64,000 nucleotides of DNA from Dryococelus australis. Taxonomy: Eukaryota > Arthropoda > Insecta > Phasmatodea > Phasmatidae. Numbering within the stretch: the first letter of the stretch is position 1; every line of letters begins with the position of its first letter. Shown one piece after another: positions 37,800 to 49,774 of the stretch. The notes below the pieces were generated by a model that did no database searches, was not told where the DNA came from, and saw only the letters and a program-made list of their open reading frames with translations. The stretch spans positions 140,625,793-140,689,792 of the forward strand of contig CM057000.1 in the NCBI GenBank assembly GCA_029891345.1, read 5' to 3'. The position numbers and the translations under genes were made by a program.

Positions 37800-38375
37800 A
37801 TGCTTCATGTAAAAAAGTGAGCATGGATCAAATTTAAGCCCGTTGTCAGGCGTCATAATGGCGCGCCCGTCATGCTTGTGTTGCAGTATATTAGCCGCAG
37901 TGACTGCACCCCGCTGTATGACAGACAAGATGGCTGATACATGAGTAATAATCTCAAATTGTATATGTCAGTTTACGAAAAAATTATGGGTACTGTAAAA
38001 CGTATTTATGTACAAATTTAAACTTAATGTACACATAAGTAATGGTAAACAATTAGATTTGCCCCCACGGTCATAATAAAACAATAAACACAAATAAAAA
38101 AATACATGATAACTGGACTTTCAGAGTTAATCTACCCTTGTACACGACACTTCTTCAAAGTTGCATGTGTAGCTCAGTGTGTTAGTGCACGGGTTTGCAT
38201 TCCATAAATTTTAGGTTTCAGAGTTCGAATCTCAGTGCAACAAAAAATTTTTTCTAGTTATTTTATGTGATACATTATTGCTGTTTATAAATTATTTTAC
38301 TGACAGAAACTACTTATGTATAGAATATCTTTGTCCAAAAGCAATAATACAAACCAAAGCTAAATAAAAAAACCA
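37800..38375. other. AT-rich insertion within the plus-strand Gypsy fossil
   Basis: This stretch has no similarity to pol, while pol-like sequence is recognisable on both sides, so it is read as an insertion of about 0.57 kb. It carries a tRNA-like sequence at 38161-38241. Exact borders are uncertain. Confidence 0.5.
38161..38241 (+). ncRNA. tRNA-like sequence (tRNA pseudogene or SINE head)
   Basis: 'tagctcagtgtgttagtgca' matches a pol III A box and tRNA D-arm, and 'cagagttcgaatctcag' matches a B box and T-arm. A 5' 'ttgca' can pair with a 3' 'tgcaa' as an acceptor stem. The middle is too long for a normal anticodon arm plus variable loop, so a functional tRNA is unlikely; it is followed by an A/T-rich tail, as in a SINE. 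Confidence 0.55.
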
Positions 38376-38914
38376 CAGGTAGCCGATTGCACTGAGCAGT
38401 TACAATTAAAGGCTTATTTAGAGTTGATAAATTTCTGCCAGATGCCCCAGGTATGTCTACCAAGTTGAAACCACTGTACAATTTATTGGCGCAAGGAGCT
38501 CCATGGATATGGGGTGTACAGTGCCAGCAGTTGTTTGAAGAGAGTAAAGAATGGATTCTCCAAACTCCAGTGCTAGTACCGTTTAACCTGCTCAAACCAT
38601 TAATTGTAGCGAGTGATGCCTCCCAATATGGCGTGGGAGTGTTGTTGTCACACAGGATGCCAGATGGCACAGAACAGCCCATTTGCTTTGAATAAAAAAC
38701 TCTGCCCAAAGCAGAGCAGGGTTATTGCCAGTTACAGTGGGAGGCTTTGAGCATTGCATTTGTGGTGCAGAATTTCCACAAATAGCTATATGGCAACCAC
38801 ATCACACTGTACACAAATCATAGGCCCATGACAACCATTTTCTGACCTCAGAAGGCAGCAGCACGGTTGCAGCGGTGGGCTCTTCTCCTATCAACATATG
38901 ACTATTCACTTTAG

Positions 38915-39600
38915 TATAGAAAAAGGTAACACATGGGTAATGCGGATATTGTGGCAGGCTCCATGGGGCCGCACGTGACGAGTTACGGTACTACAGGGTA
39001 CAGATTCCTTTGCGACCACCTGTTTAATCAACAAGCCTGGCTGACCCACTGACGCTAGGCTATAAATGATCTGAGCATGTACCCCCAACCCCCCAGGCAG
39101 CAGCAAGAACTTGTACTGTGATGTCAGTGCCGGAGCGGCATGAAGCAGAAGGCTACAGGGTCTGGAGGAGCTCCAAAGCAAATAGCAATCAACCCTTCTA
39201 TTTGGTGATTATAACTCCAGCTAGGCAGTAGGGTGTCATCCTCTATCCCAAGGCGCCGTTAATAAATACTAAATAAATATGTGGCATGGTTAGGGTTTTA
39301 ACGTAATAGCATTCCTTGATATTCTTGTAATTGTCTCGTCGTAACCAAGTAACGTGACGTATTTGTCATTCTTGTTTTATGCAATTAATGTACTAGTCTG
39401 TTCAAAGTTGCGTTAATGTAATAAAAGTGTTTTGCAGTAGCCCCGCTCTTATTGAATAGCCATCTGTAGTAAGCTACTCCCCACGTAGGCTTCCCAATCC
39501 TATTGAGTTGATATTGGACTAACTAGCAGTAGCCAACTGCTCAGGAGTAGCAGTGAAGGGCAGAAACAGAGTTAAGGATAGGGACTACTCCTACGACGTG
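38915..39600 (+). mobile_element. Candidate LTR-like insertion in the Gypsy fossil
   Basis: Between RNase H-like and integrase-like parts lies about 0.65 kb of non-pol sequence with a TATA-like 'ctataaat' (about 39059) and downstream AATAAA signals (39258-39275 and about 39420). That order fits a solo LTR. No target duplication or second copy was confirmed. Confidence 0.3.
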
Positions 39601-40491
39601 TTGTCAAGGTTACCATTATCTCACGCACAGAGCATAGAGCAACCAGTATTCCTAATTCAGCACTTTGAAAACCTATTCTAAATGGGTGGAGGTATGGCCA
39701 ATGCAGAGAGTCACGACGGAGAAAACAATTGAGAAGCTGTGAACAGTCTTTGCAGCATATGGCTTGCCAGAAATGCTGGTGGCAGACAATAGGCCTGAGT
39801 TCCGTTCTGCGGATTTTGGGCCATTTTTGCAAGGCAAATGCTATTACACTGCAGCTAACACCACCTTTCCACCCACAATCCAACGGAGCAAACAGTGCAG
39901 TCTGTGAAGACAGCACTCTTGAAGCAGGCCTTTGTGAATGGTCTAACTGGGAGGACAATATCCTGCCAGCATACAATTGATAAGTGGTTGTTTGCTTACA
40001 GCAATACACCACACATTACTACCAGGAAGACCCCAGGAGAAATTCTTTTGAGAAGGAAACCACGTACAAGGTAGTTGTCGATGAAGCCAAACCTACCAGA
40101 ATATTAAGACAAAGGGAGCAAACTAAAAAGGATTCAAGATGCCCGATTCAGAGTGCAGGATCCTGTGTTGGTGAAAAATGTCCCAGGGGAACAACCCAGA
40201 TGTCTACCAGGGTGTATTGTAGAAGTGGTGAACCCAGTAATGTACAAGGTCGAGGTAGGAGAAGTAATAAGTTATTATCATCAAGATCACTTACGCAAGA
40301 GCCACCTGCAAGATACTCTTGTGTGACCAAAGGAATTCACCCTGGATAGCACCTAAACAACAAGCGGGAGAAGTCTGGTGTCTTCAGGGGCAGCAAGAGC
40401 AGAACTGCCAGCAGTGGGAGCAGCGTCAGAAGTCCGAGCAGCATCGACACGAGAACGGCTAGCAACGGGCGCAGCATCAGCACCAAAGCAA

Positions 40492-41478
40492 CTAGTGACG
40501 GTTTGATTTGTTACATTTATAACACCTCACGACTCTTCGACGCCCTTGTGATATTGAATACAAGACCATCTCATCACGTTTGCTTGCATCTTCCACCTTG
40601 ATTTCCTGTAGAAGTTTAACCTTTAAACAATCACTTGTGATTGGAATTCCAGAGTTCTCCAACGCCATTATCATGGGTTGGTATCTTTCGGGTAATCCGG
40701 ATAACAGCAGGATTCCTACTCACTCATCACTGACAGGGAAATTATTCTCACATAATTTGTAAGCAGTCACTATGTGATCACAGTAGTCATCAATAGATTG
40801 ACATTTATCCAATGTTGTCGCACCTAGTCAATCCCGAATCTTCAAACGCACTTTTCAGTGCTGACCATGCCTAAGCTGCCGCTGTAGTGTCCCTTATATG
40901 TAAATAATTTATTTCATCCACAGACAAGACTATACGGGAATGTGCCTTTTGGTCTCTTCTTCCATGAGCTGTTGACTTCTGATGTATTCGTTTGCTTCTC
41001 AACCACATCCCAGAGCTCATCGTGAATCAGATAGGCTTTCGTAGTGAACTTCCACACCAAGTAATTTTCATGCCAGAGTAGTCTTTCTACTGGTAATCCC
41101 GACGTGCTACATGTGCCCATTTTTGAGCCAAACATCGTGCAGCTAATATTATAATCTTCGCAAGCGTGTGGAACGTTTAGGTTATTACTCACTTATTCTT
41201 TCTGTCTAGCACACACCACGTTGCAATTGGGCTTTTATTAATGCGAGCCTGGGCCCATAACCTGTTGAGGTGTTAAAATCACTCTCTTGATATTTTTGCT
41301 CACTAGATAACTACTTTATTGCAAACACTGTTGGCTACAATCATACCATCCTGGCTACCTGAAGAGAGAATACATACTCTTATTAACAGGAAAACATAAT
41401 GCTCATGTAACACTCTGCTAACGAAAACTTTCCATTGCCAACATTATGGCATGCAAATACAAATTTACCCCTCAACAC
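40492..41478 (-). mobile_element. Ty1/Copia retrotransposon fossil: 5' LTR, primer-binding site and gag
   Basis: On the minus strand a 216-bp LTR (41478-41263) starts TGTTGAGG and ends CCTCAACA. It is followed at once by a primer-binding site 'ggttatgggcccagg' (41262-41248), the internal initiator-tRNA type known from Drosophila copia. Gag follows: 41192-40914 with 'PVERLLWHENYLVWKFTTKA', and 40674-40492 with a beginning zinc knuckle ('CYKCNK'). Pol is missing beyond the junction with the Gypsy fossil near 40490. A related LTR occurs at 59046. Broken, but the LTR ends are well preserved. Confidence 0.85.
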
Positions 41479-41546
41479 TTTTAAATTTGGTTTGCTCATT
41501 AAATCTGAAATTCATGAATTCAGAATATGACTATTTCTTTTCTTAC

Positions 41547-41700
41547 CTTGCACTTCTGAAACAGCAACAGGAGGCGAGAATTCAATCCCAGACAAAGGTA
41601 ACTTGTTATCTGGCCCCATGGTTCTCTCACAATGTTCAGACACACTCTGAAAGAACTTGTCGAACACAAATTGTACCTGCTTATTATATTCTTCCAATAT
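41547..41700 (-). CDS. DDX60: DDX60-like RNA helicase, internal coding exon
   Basis: A 154-base exon encodes 'ILEEYNKQVQFVFDKFFQSV' and continues to 'GPDNKLPLSGIEF' and 'VSEVQ', ending in phase 1. The acceptor is ctcag before ATA (AG at 41702-41701, after a T-rich tract). The donor is CAAG before gtaaga (GT at 41546-41545). It matches human DDX60 '...LDEYNMKIMEDFTTFLRIVS' and 'EYQLPLSKIKF'. This is the helical part between the winged-helix-like region and the C-terminal blocks. The exon lies only 69 bp left of the Copia LTR edge at 41478, and the intron on its 3' side is 14.4 kb, filled by LTR fossils. Confidence 0.9.
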
Positions 41701-42140
41701 CTGAGAAAAAAAAATTATATATAAAATAAATAAAAATAAATGAATTTGTCTAGTGTCAGCAAAACAATATACAGACCTAACATTAAATTAAAAAAAAAAA
41801 TGTAATGATCTTATTTTAATCAAAAAAGCATATTTCATATTCACAAACTCATATTTGGTTACAGGTGTTGCAAATAAATAGCATAGCTTAAGTATGTAGT
41901 GATAATTTCAAATAATTAGTTAATTCATTGATTGTTGTGATTTACAAGGAATCATTCAGTCAAGAGCATTAATAACAAATTCCTACAAACTGCACACAAC
42001 CTGGAACAATTAACATATTTTAATACTGCATTCAAGTATGCAATTATTACACTTCTAATACTAATTCCATCTCAAAATAGAGGGTGTGAACATAATACAA
42101 AAATTTAATCTGACATGTTTTACACACACTGTAAAATATA

Positions 42141-43478
42141 CACTGGTGAAAAATGAACACCCGGACACAACGGTCCCACATGGAGGTTGAATTGAATAAT
42201 TATACAGGTTGTACATTGTAAATGATAATGATCACAGGGTCGTACAACTATGGACAGAGGCTACAGAGTGTCTTTAGCAAGAATGTCCAGTATCTTGTGT
42301 AGCCGCCTTTGGCGATGGTGCAGTCCTGCCTGCAGTCATACTTAGAGACAATCATAAAGGTGTCAGATCTCACCTTGGGGAATAGTGTTCCACGCTAATT
42401 CCACCTATTGTTGCAATTGGTGGAGGTTTGTTGCCAGTATTGCAGACAGCACCAAACGTCGTCCCAGGATATCCCACACATGTTCGATGGGGGACAGGTT
42501 GGGCGATTGTGCTGGCAAGGAGTCTAACACCTTGGAGAGCGCATTGAGCAACATGAGACGTGTGTAAACGGGCATTGTCCTGCTGGAAGAGGACATCTTG
42601 GCATTGTAAAAATGGAAATAAAATGGGCTGGTTAATGTTCTGGATGTAGCTTTCACTGTTGTGTTCCCCAGACCATGATGAAAAGAGTTGGTCTTGAACA
42701 TTCCTGCTGTACACACATGGTTGTACCTGCTCTCTTGGTCGACGCTGCACTCACGAATGTCCGTCACTGGCGCTAAGGTAGAATCTGCTGTCATCACTAT
42801 ACACAACTCCACGCCATTCATCAGTCCAATTGCGTCGTTTGCAACACCATATGAAGCGGGCTGCACAGTGATTAGGTAAAATAAGAAGCCTGGCGAGCGG
42901 CACCCTTGATCGTAGCCCAGCATCCAGCAAATGGTTGGTGATAATCCTAGCTGACACCCTGGGTGCAACAGTGGCTCTAATCTGTGCAGCGGTCATCGTG
43001 CAATCAGCAATGACAGCTCATTCAATGTGGCGGTCTAGACAGGAATCCGTATGCCACTGCCGTCCGGAACCAGGTTGACGAGTATGTGCACCATCGTTAG
43101 ACCACCAGCACCACCAATGAGCACAGCGGACACTTCACGCCCTACAAGTTGGGAAATTCTTTGGAAGGTCCATCCAGCCTCCCTAAGGCCCATAATACGA
43201 TCTTGTTCAAAGTCTTAATTACATAAAGTGTGGTATTTATGCCGTTGTTGCATGTATACACTCCACACAGGCCGATGCTTGAAACAGACTACTCTTTCAC
43301 CGAGTCAACTACAGTTGTATTAGGCGCAGTGGTGTTATACCTAGTACGCAGTTCCTACTCTGTCCATAGCACAGCAATGTTAATCATTGTATGTACTGCC
43401 CTCTACCAGTGCATCATGCAATTATGGTGTTTCTACATCACCGCTTTAGTGGTGCTAATTTTTCATTTCCCACTAGTG
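42141..43478 (-). mobile_element. Tc1/mariner-family DNA transposon with degraded transposase
   Basis: The left end is 'cactggtgaaaaatgaacac' after a TA. The right end, read on the minus strand, is 'cactagtgggaaatgaaaaa', a diverged inverted repeat. Minus-strand frames keep the transposase catalytic blocks in order: 'VVYSDDSRFYL' (about 42790), 'FQQDNARLHTSHVAQ' (about 42570) and 'PIEHVWDILGRRL' (about 42480), giving the D, D and E of a DD34E Tc1-type enzyme. The N-terminal part ('MTAAQIRATVAPRVSARII', 42996) is the second helix-turn-helix. At least two frame changes separate the blocks, so the copy is inactive. It lies in the 10.6-kb intron, antisense to neither exon. Confidence 0.85.
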
Positions 43479-45639
43479 AAGGTTATGTAAAACATGAGAA
43501 AGTAATGTTAAAATATTTATCATCTTGTGATCTGAAATCTATATTTCCTATGATAATCTAACTGTTATTTACATTGGCAACAAAAATATATATTGCATCA
43601 ATTAGAAAAATATGAAACACCAATGAATACACAATGATCACCAGCATATGTATTGTTTAAATTCCAATATTTAAAAAAAAGAGTTTTTTAACGCAATATT
43701 TTTACCACTTATTTCAGGTAGGACCAATAAATACAATTTCATAATGGAGGTTATTATATCCTGAAACCACATATACAATCAAAGCAGCCATACTTGTTTG
43801 AAGCAACTTACGAGATGTACAATTAAAAATAACTCGTCAAGAATTATGTTTGCAGGACATTCTCCATTGACCAGTCTCTGATAACGTGCACATCAGTTGG
43901 TTTATTTTTATTATTTATAGAATGTGACTTTACTGTGTAAAAGCTCAGAATCCAATAACACTCACCACAAAACTTTACAACCCATTTACTACTTATAGTT
44001 TCAGCAGTGCAAACAATCAAATGCACCAACACAAGGATGAGAAGTGCTTGCGTCTCTGTACGACTACAATACAGTGCACACTCGTTACTCACGGAAACCA
44101 GATAGTACAATATTATCATACAAAATGCTCTCAATACACCATTTGCTTGCCTGCATAAAGTCTGTAAACATAGACTGACCCTTTGTCTGTGGTACCATAA
44201 AATTCAACACTAATAATACTGGGTTACAATACCCGACCCACAACAATCCTGGGTCATGTACTCCTTTAATTTAAGATTCAAAGCATACTTAGCAAAACCA
44301 AATTCAAATTTGCTGCTTCTCTGCAGTTTGCACATATTTGGACAGAAAATAGTGACAAACTGAAATATGATTATACAATACAAAATTATTCAACTCTCAC
44401 AATGATTAATATAAAAACCACCAGTAACCACAGAAAAATTTAATAAAGGTAATTTAAAAATATAGATAAATGCTGTATCACTTAAAATTACAGTTACTCT
44501 AAAATGCAGCATGACCTCGCAAAACAATTTGACTCATGTAGACACTTATTCCTGTTGACGCAGTAAACCACCATGGATCTTTCCTTCATCCATAAGTGCC
44601 ATTAAAAATTCCTGTACTATAATGTACATTTCCAAATCCTAGAACACAACCGTTCCCTGTAAGTCAGAGCGGTAGTACAAACATTAACATCAAGTGCGCG
44701 CACTGCATAGCAACCATGATTATGCAGCACCTACTGTTAATTCACTCCTGCTCCACAAAGTTACTTGCTTGTTGTTATGAACTTTACTGCAACTGGTAAA
44801 CGAAAGTTTAAAATAAACACTTTTCAAGCTGTCACGAAAATCAGTCATCTGGTTTGCGTACACGTCAAAACCCCACCTGCACACTCAGTGCATACCAAAC
44901 GAATCAGCTGGATGTTACCTGGTTTATGATGCCGCAGTTTTTTATGAAAAACCACTTTTGACACAAAGGTGTTCACGGACCTCGTCTGACGGCGCAATAC
45001 GACCGGCCACAGCAGCTGGTCATGACATCACCCATGTCGGTTTGTTGCAGACGTAGTTCTCCATGCAGTATACTTCTCACCAGGAAAATTTGTTACACCT
45101 GTTTCCCCGCCAATTCCTACACAGAGTATACCCATAAGCACGATGGTATTGAGGCGCCAGTCTCGTTCACTGAACAACTATCTTGAAGCCCACATTATAT
45201 TTGATCTTTAAAACCAAAATCACATACTCTTACATCGCAACAGCACCGCTCATTGACTGTCACATTCGCAACTTGCATGTTCTGCACTCATCAAGCATCC
45301 ATCACCTTCTGCTCTGTTCTGTTACTGCTGCACGATGAAGACTGTGCCTACCCTAAGTATCTTCTGAGAGCTTTATTGCACCACCCAAAACTGCCCAATC
45401 AGGATGTCGTGTCATGCGGTCATATCTAAAAATAGCAAAACACGCACTGCTGTATCTTTGGAACCCTTGCAATACAAACGTGTATCTTGTCATGTCGGCA
45501 CTGAGTGACACTTTTCATCCCACCTGTAGTCCATTCATTGGTACTTTCAACTTTTCAGAAGCCCAGCTAAGTCCTACTTCCAGGATATTCCTCCCCCACA
45601 TGCAAACAAAGCTTAACTTGGTCAAGGAAATTACATTAA
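43479..45639. other. Gene-free intronic stretch
   Basis: No coding similarity or clear repeat boundary. 44820-45180 is less AT-rich than its surroundings but shows no family signature. Confidence 0.45.
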
Positions 45640-45689
45640 AGGGAAAACGCACCATGTTCGTATGCCCTCAGTGTAATAATATTTTGCAT

Positions 45690-45840
45690 AAGAACTATTT
45701 CTTACCAGGTAGAGATAAATATAACATACTTGTGATGTACAACATATTAGGAAACAACCAAGCACATCATACATGGGGTGATTTTTTTTAAAGGTTTGGT
45801 GTTCAAAAAGTGAAGAAACCACGAAAAAACTATATATTGC
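45690..45840. repeat. Diverged dispersed repeat, copy 2, first block
   Basis: It matches 26480-26600 in the same orientation; shared words include 'acaacatatt-g-aaacaacc' and 'aaaggttt'. Confidence 0.55.
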
Positions 45841-45994
45841 ACCATATTACAACAGCCAACTAAGTGTCCTTAGCTTACTAGGGAAAAAAAAATGTGTTAC
45901 ACCACCTTACAATGATCACTGCTACAGTCAAACAACTTGAAATGAAATTATAAAAATGAAATAAAAAAAATGCAAAATAAATACAAGTTGCTGC

Positions 45995-48688
45995 TACCAT
46001 ATTTTGCTGTGTATAGGCCGCACCATATGTTTTTGATGAAAAATTAGGGATAATTATAATTTCAATTATAGGCTACACTGTATTTTTGTATTCCTGTAAA
46101 TATTTCAAGTCACGATTCTGTACAAACATAATAAATTCAGACTTAATTTCTCCCCTATAAAACATTTGACAGAAAACTTGTATTATGTTGCAATGTTTAC
46201 AAATATAAGTCGCATGATTACTATTCCAAAGATGGTAATGTGACTTGAGGAAGCAAAACCAAGGCAACATGCTTCTCTTGTAGAGCAGCAAAATTATTTC
46301 CTGGCATATATCTTGAATATTGTGATTGATTAAGTGCAGTGAGTAGGGTTTCCTTAATTTTGTGTCACCTTTTTATAACTTTCCAAGCATATTTAATTAG
46401 AGCTACTCTTCATTTTCATGAAAAAAATATTAAAGTAAAAAACTTGCGAGTGTTGTTGGCAACGTCACATTGCAAATCAATATCTCGAAAATATGACACA
46501 GCTGCTTCTTGCTCGTCGTTACTAACATGGTTGCAGCGAAAAACATTGCAATTGTTTGCTAAACATTTAATAAAATTCTACAGTATATATTTTATACACA
46601 TATGTACTGTATTTCCACATATTTTTCAATGCTTTGATTATCTTTCATGCTCTGTAAATACACAATATTTAGTCTGAGACATCTATTGTTCTTATTTATT
46701 ATTTTTTTTTTTTTACAAAATGTGACATGGTGACTAACGTTATTTCGGAAGTGGTAAATTAAATAAATTGGACTAAATGCAGAGCAGCGAGACATAAATA
46801 AATACAATGTGTTTCAAATTTTTTTTTATTTATTTGTGTTCTCTATTAGCACACGCACCTTTTTTTTCGCAGTGCGTAAAATCGTGAAATAAACAAGAAA
46901 TACACAGTTTCTCGTGAAAAATGACATTCTTCACGAAAAACGAAAAACAACAAAACACACTAAAAATATCCAAAAAAAAAAAAAAATACACTTTTGTTGT
47001 GAATACTCATGTTTACTATGCTAATTCAATAACTCTATTCAACATGTAGTTGGGATCGGGAAGTCGACACATGTATCAAATATAAACAGCCAAAGTGATA
47101 TTGCCAACGAGCATCTAATCCTACAGGATATCACTGCGTTTAGGAAATAAACTGATCTTGGTGACTTTCTAAAATGAACTAGTTTTGTTTACTTTTCGTC
47201 CTTCACTTTTTGTCGCATATTTTACGTAACCACGTTGGTAGTATACAAATGCAATAAATAGAAATATTACCAAACTCTTAAATCAAATATGGTAACAAAA
47301 TATTGCCCGTTGCCACTAGGTGATGGCGGCATGCTTATGTGGCAAAGGCACACAGTACACTTTATAGATTTGGATATCTATGGTATTACCACATTCTTTT
47401 CGGTTACGTTTTATGTAAATATGTTTTTTAAAATTATCCAGGTTATGCGAGGACAACTTGTATATGGCGCCGATTAATTTTTGTTTTGACCAAGTAATAT
47501 ACCAGTTAAGGTTCTGTTTATTTTATTAGTAGGACGGCGAACTTCAGTTTACAACATTTATCGTTTTTTGCGAGATGAATTTGTTTTGCGGCCTCATCTT
47601 ACGAGAAAGTAGCAATTATAACTGCTCATTGTTTTGATGATGCAGTGGAAAATTTTGGCTGGTACGGAAATAACTTTTAAATTACTATAAATGAAAAGAT
47701 GTAACATCACAGAAAAAACAAAACGTGATAAATATAATTCTATCATTCGTATCGATGCTAGGGTTACACAATAAAATTTTTAGTAAAGGTAAAAATCGTT
47801 AGGTTTTTTTATGAACTACGCTAAAATCAGTGAAAAGCAGTTTGGATTCCATCAGTAATATAGACACTGAAAAGTTTTACTCAATGTCAGGTAATATAAT
47901 AATTGACCAAAAAACCAACCAAAAAGCCAAGTAATATGGTGGCAATTAATGACAGTGCTTGAATTTCCGATTAAGTGTATGCTACTTTATTTTTGTGCCA
48001 TCAATGAAGTAGCCAAAGTTTGTTGGAATATGAAATATGGGCAAGTGCTTGCATTTTTTGACCAAATAGATACAATATTATTTTTGTACTATTACCAAAC
48101 CATCTTTTTTTCTCAGTCAAATTTTAGTGAAATTTGCTGACAAAATGAATTAAAAATTACTAAAAATTCACCGAAATCAATTTAAAAAAATTGACGAAAT
48201 CAAAATTTTTCACCACAAATAAATGTGTATCTATTAGTATTACTTGTGTATGTGTACATAATTTACCGTGTACAGAATTTGTATACCTTGGTGAGTACAG
48301 ATGATACTTGCACTTTTTGGTTAATACTTCATTGTTTAATAATCGGAGTATGTAATTTTCGGTGATGCTACAAATATTTTTGTTTGATCGATGTGGTAAA
48401 ATTAAATTATGAGTTTGGCAAAAACAGACTTTTTTTTTTTTTTAGCATTATTTCAATAGGAATTTTGCCGGGACCACACAAAATGCTCTGTGGACACGGA
48501 CTTTCGGTCAAACCGAGTTAGATGGTTGGAGTTTCCACTGTATATGGTTATAAATAATCACACTTAAGAAGGATTTTGTGGGGCAAAAATTTTTTTTGGT
48601 GCAATATCTCGTAAATAAGCCTCACCACACATTTTTGTAGTATTTTATTTTGTAAATATGTGCAGCCTATACATGCCGAAATATGGTA
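45995..48688. mobile_element. 2.7-kb terminal-inverted-repeat DNA transposon of unassigned superfamily
   Basis: The left end starts TACCATATTTTGCTGTGTAT then 'aggccgcac'. The right end, read on the minus strand, starts TACCATATTTCGGCATGTAT then 'aggctgcac'. Over the 28 bases after the TA, 22 match. The TA borders suggest a Tc1/mariner or pogo-like target preference, but no transposase is recognisable inside. Another pogo-type terminus lies within it near 48541, so the interior holds nested material. Confidence 0.65.
48480..48541 (-). repeat. Nested pogo/Tigger-type terminus
   Basis: Read on the minus strand from 48541 the sequence begins 'tacagtggaaactccaacca' then 'tctaactcggtttgaccg', the style of a Tigger end. 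The partner was not found. Confidence 0.4.
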
Positions 48689-48859
48689 ACTCAAAGTTCC
48701 AAACACAAAATTAATTATATTAATCCCCAAAAGTGTAGAAAATATACATATTCACCGAACATATTGATTACTATTACTTGCATCAATAGAAGTTTTAATG
48801 GGTACTGCTGAATAACACATATCAGTATAAACATTACAAAATGCAACCAAGAAAATTAA

Positions 48860-49200
48860 TACAAGACATTACCACCAATCATAAGATTTTTATTCTTTTT
48901 CCTTACAGTTTACCATTAATAAAATTTGGTGAAGGAGAAATTTTCTTTAGCATTTGGTTAATACATGAATATTATGACAAAAACGAGGGAATATGCAGCT
49001 CGGAAACACACGTGAGCTGTAGACACTTTATCTGTTAACATTTTATAACATGGCAGCATCGTTTTTTAACCAAACATTTTCCTTTTAATAAAATACGGAA
49101 AGGAAGAAAAGAATGTTTGGGAAAACATTGCAAAGTGCATGCCTGCATCCATTTCCTTAACAATTTCATGTTTTGTACGTGTGGGATGGCCTGCATCTCG
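48860..49200. repeat. Diverged dispersed repeat, copy 2, second block
   Basis: It matches 25820-26230 in the same orientation, including 'ggtgaag-ag', 'ttagcat-tggttaa' and 'aaaacattgcaa' words. Confidence 0.6.
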
Positions 49201-49436
49201 CTTCCGCTCATGTAAAAATCACAATCCAAAAAGTGTCCAAAAAGTAGAGTAGGTCATCATCAACAACTGTAGCAAAATAGATTCAAAAAATGTAAAAAAA
49301 CTAAATCCAACTGAAATAGCAAAATTAAGTTATCATCAAATAGAAATTCACATTCGGACATGTACAGAGGTCTGTAGTCACCAGCTGAATTGCTCAAGGG
49401 CCGTAAGTTTTCCAGAAACAAAACTTAAATGGTAGG

Positions 49437-49685
49437 TAGGTAATAGGGCTTAACGTCTCGTCAACAGCGAGGTCATTAGAGATGGTGCACATTGCACAGG
49501 GAAGAGGGATTGGGGAAGGAATGGTAAGGAATCTGCAATGGCCTTCTTTAGGGACCCATCCCAGCATTTGCCTGGAGTGATTTCAGGAAACCATGGAACC
49601 AAAATCAGGATGGCCGGACCGGGGATCGAACCCGGGTCCTCCCGAATGAGAGTCCAGTCTGTTACCATTCTTACATGAAACTGTG
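49437..49685 (-). mobile_element. tRNA-derived SINE with intact B box
   Basis: On the minus strand the head reads 'ggtaacagactggactctca' (A-box-like) and then 'cgggttcgatccccggtc', with a perfect B box GGTTCGATCCC. The body follows ('ggccatcctgattttggttc' and 'ctctaatgacctcgctgttg'), ending in a TACC-type short repeat tail at 49433-49445. This body, with 'gcatttgcctg' and 'gaggtcattagaga' words, is the type I recall as abundant in orthopteroid insect genomes. A possible short target duplication ('cttaaatg' and 'cttacatg') flanks it. Confidence 0.75.
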
Positions 49686-49774
49686 ACACGGTCAACGTGG
49701 TTTGTTTGCGCTAAGTCAGGCGCGCTCTGGATATAAACAAAGTTTTTAATTAGGTTTGGGTTTCCTGCTGGAAA

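Larger units (their letters stand above)
35970..40490 (+). mobile_element. Ty3/Gypsy retrotransposon fossil (K02A2.6-like), gag to integrase, with nested insertions
   Basis: Left to right: gag (from about 36028; capsid-like 36086-36540; CCHC zinc knuckles about 36640-36755 with 'CHNCYKVGHLARKC'), protease (about 37080-37150, near 'LLVVDSGH' and 'LLGRDWLGH'), start of reverse transcriptase (37260-37410 and 37665-37790), RNase H (38380-38900, with 'PLIVASDASQYGVG') and integrase (39640-39985). Three stretches interrupt it: a SINE (37415-37664), a tRNA-like-bearing insert (about 37800-38375) and an LTR-like insert (about 38915-39600). LTRs of this element were not found. Broken many times and old. 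It is head to head with the minus-strand Gypsy at its left. Confidence 0.85.

Noticed and set aside
42405-42968. 187-codon minus-strand frame as a host gene
   Set aside because: Its second half contains 'LPAQSPNLSPIEHVWD', a Tc1 transposase block, and the first half is another frame of the same transposon.
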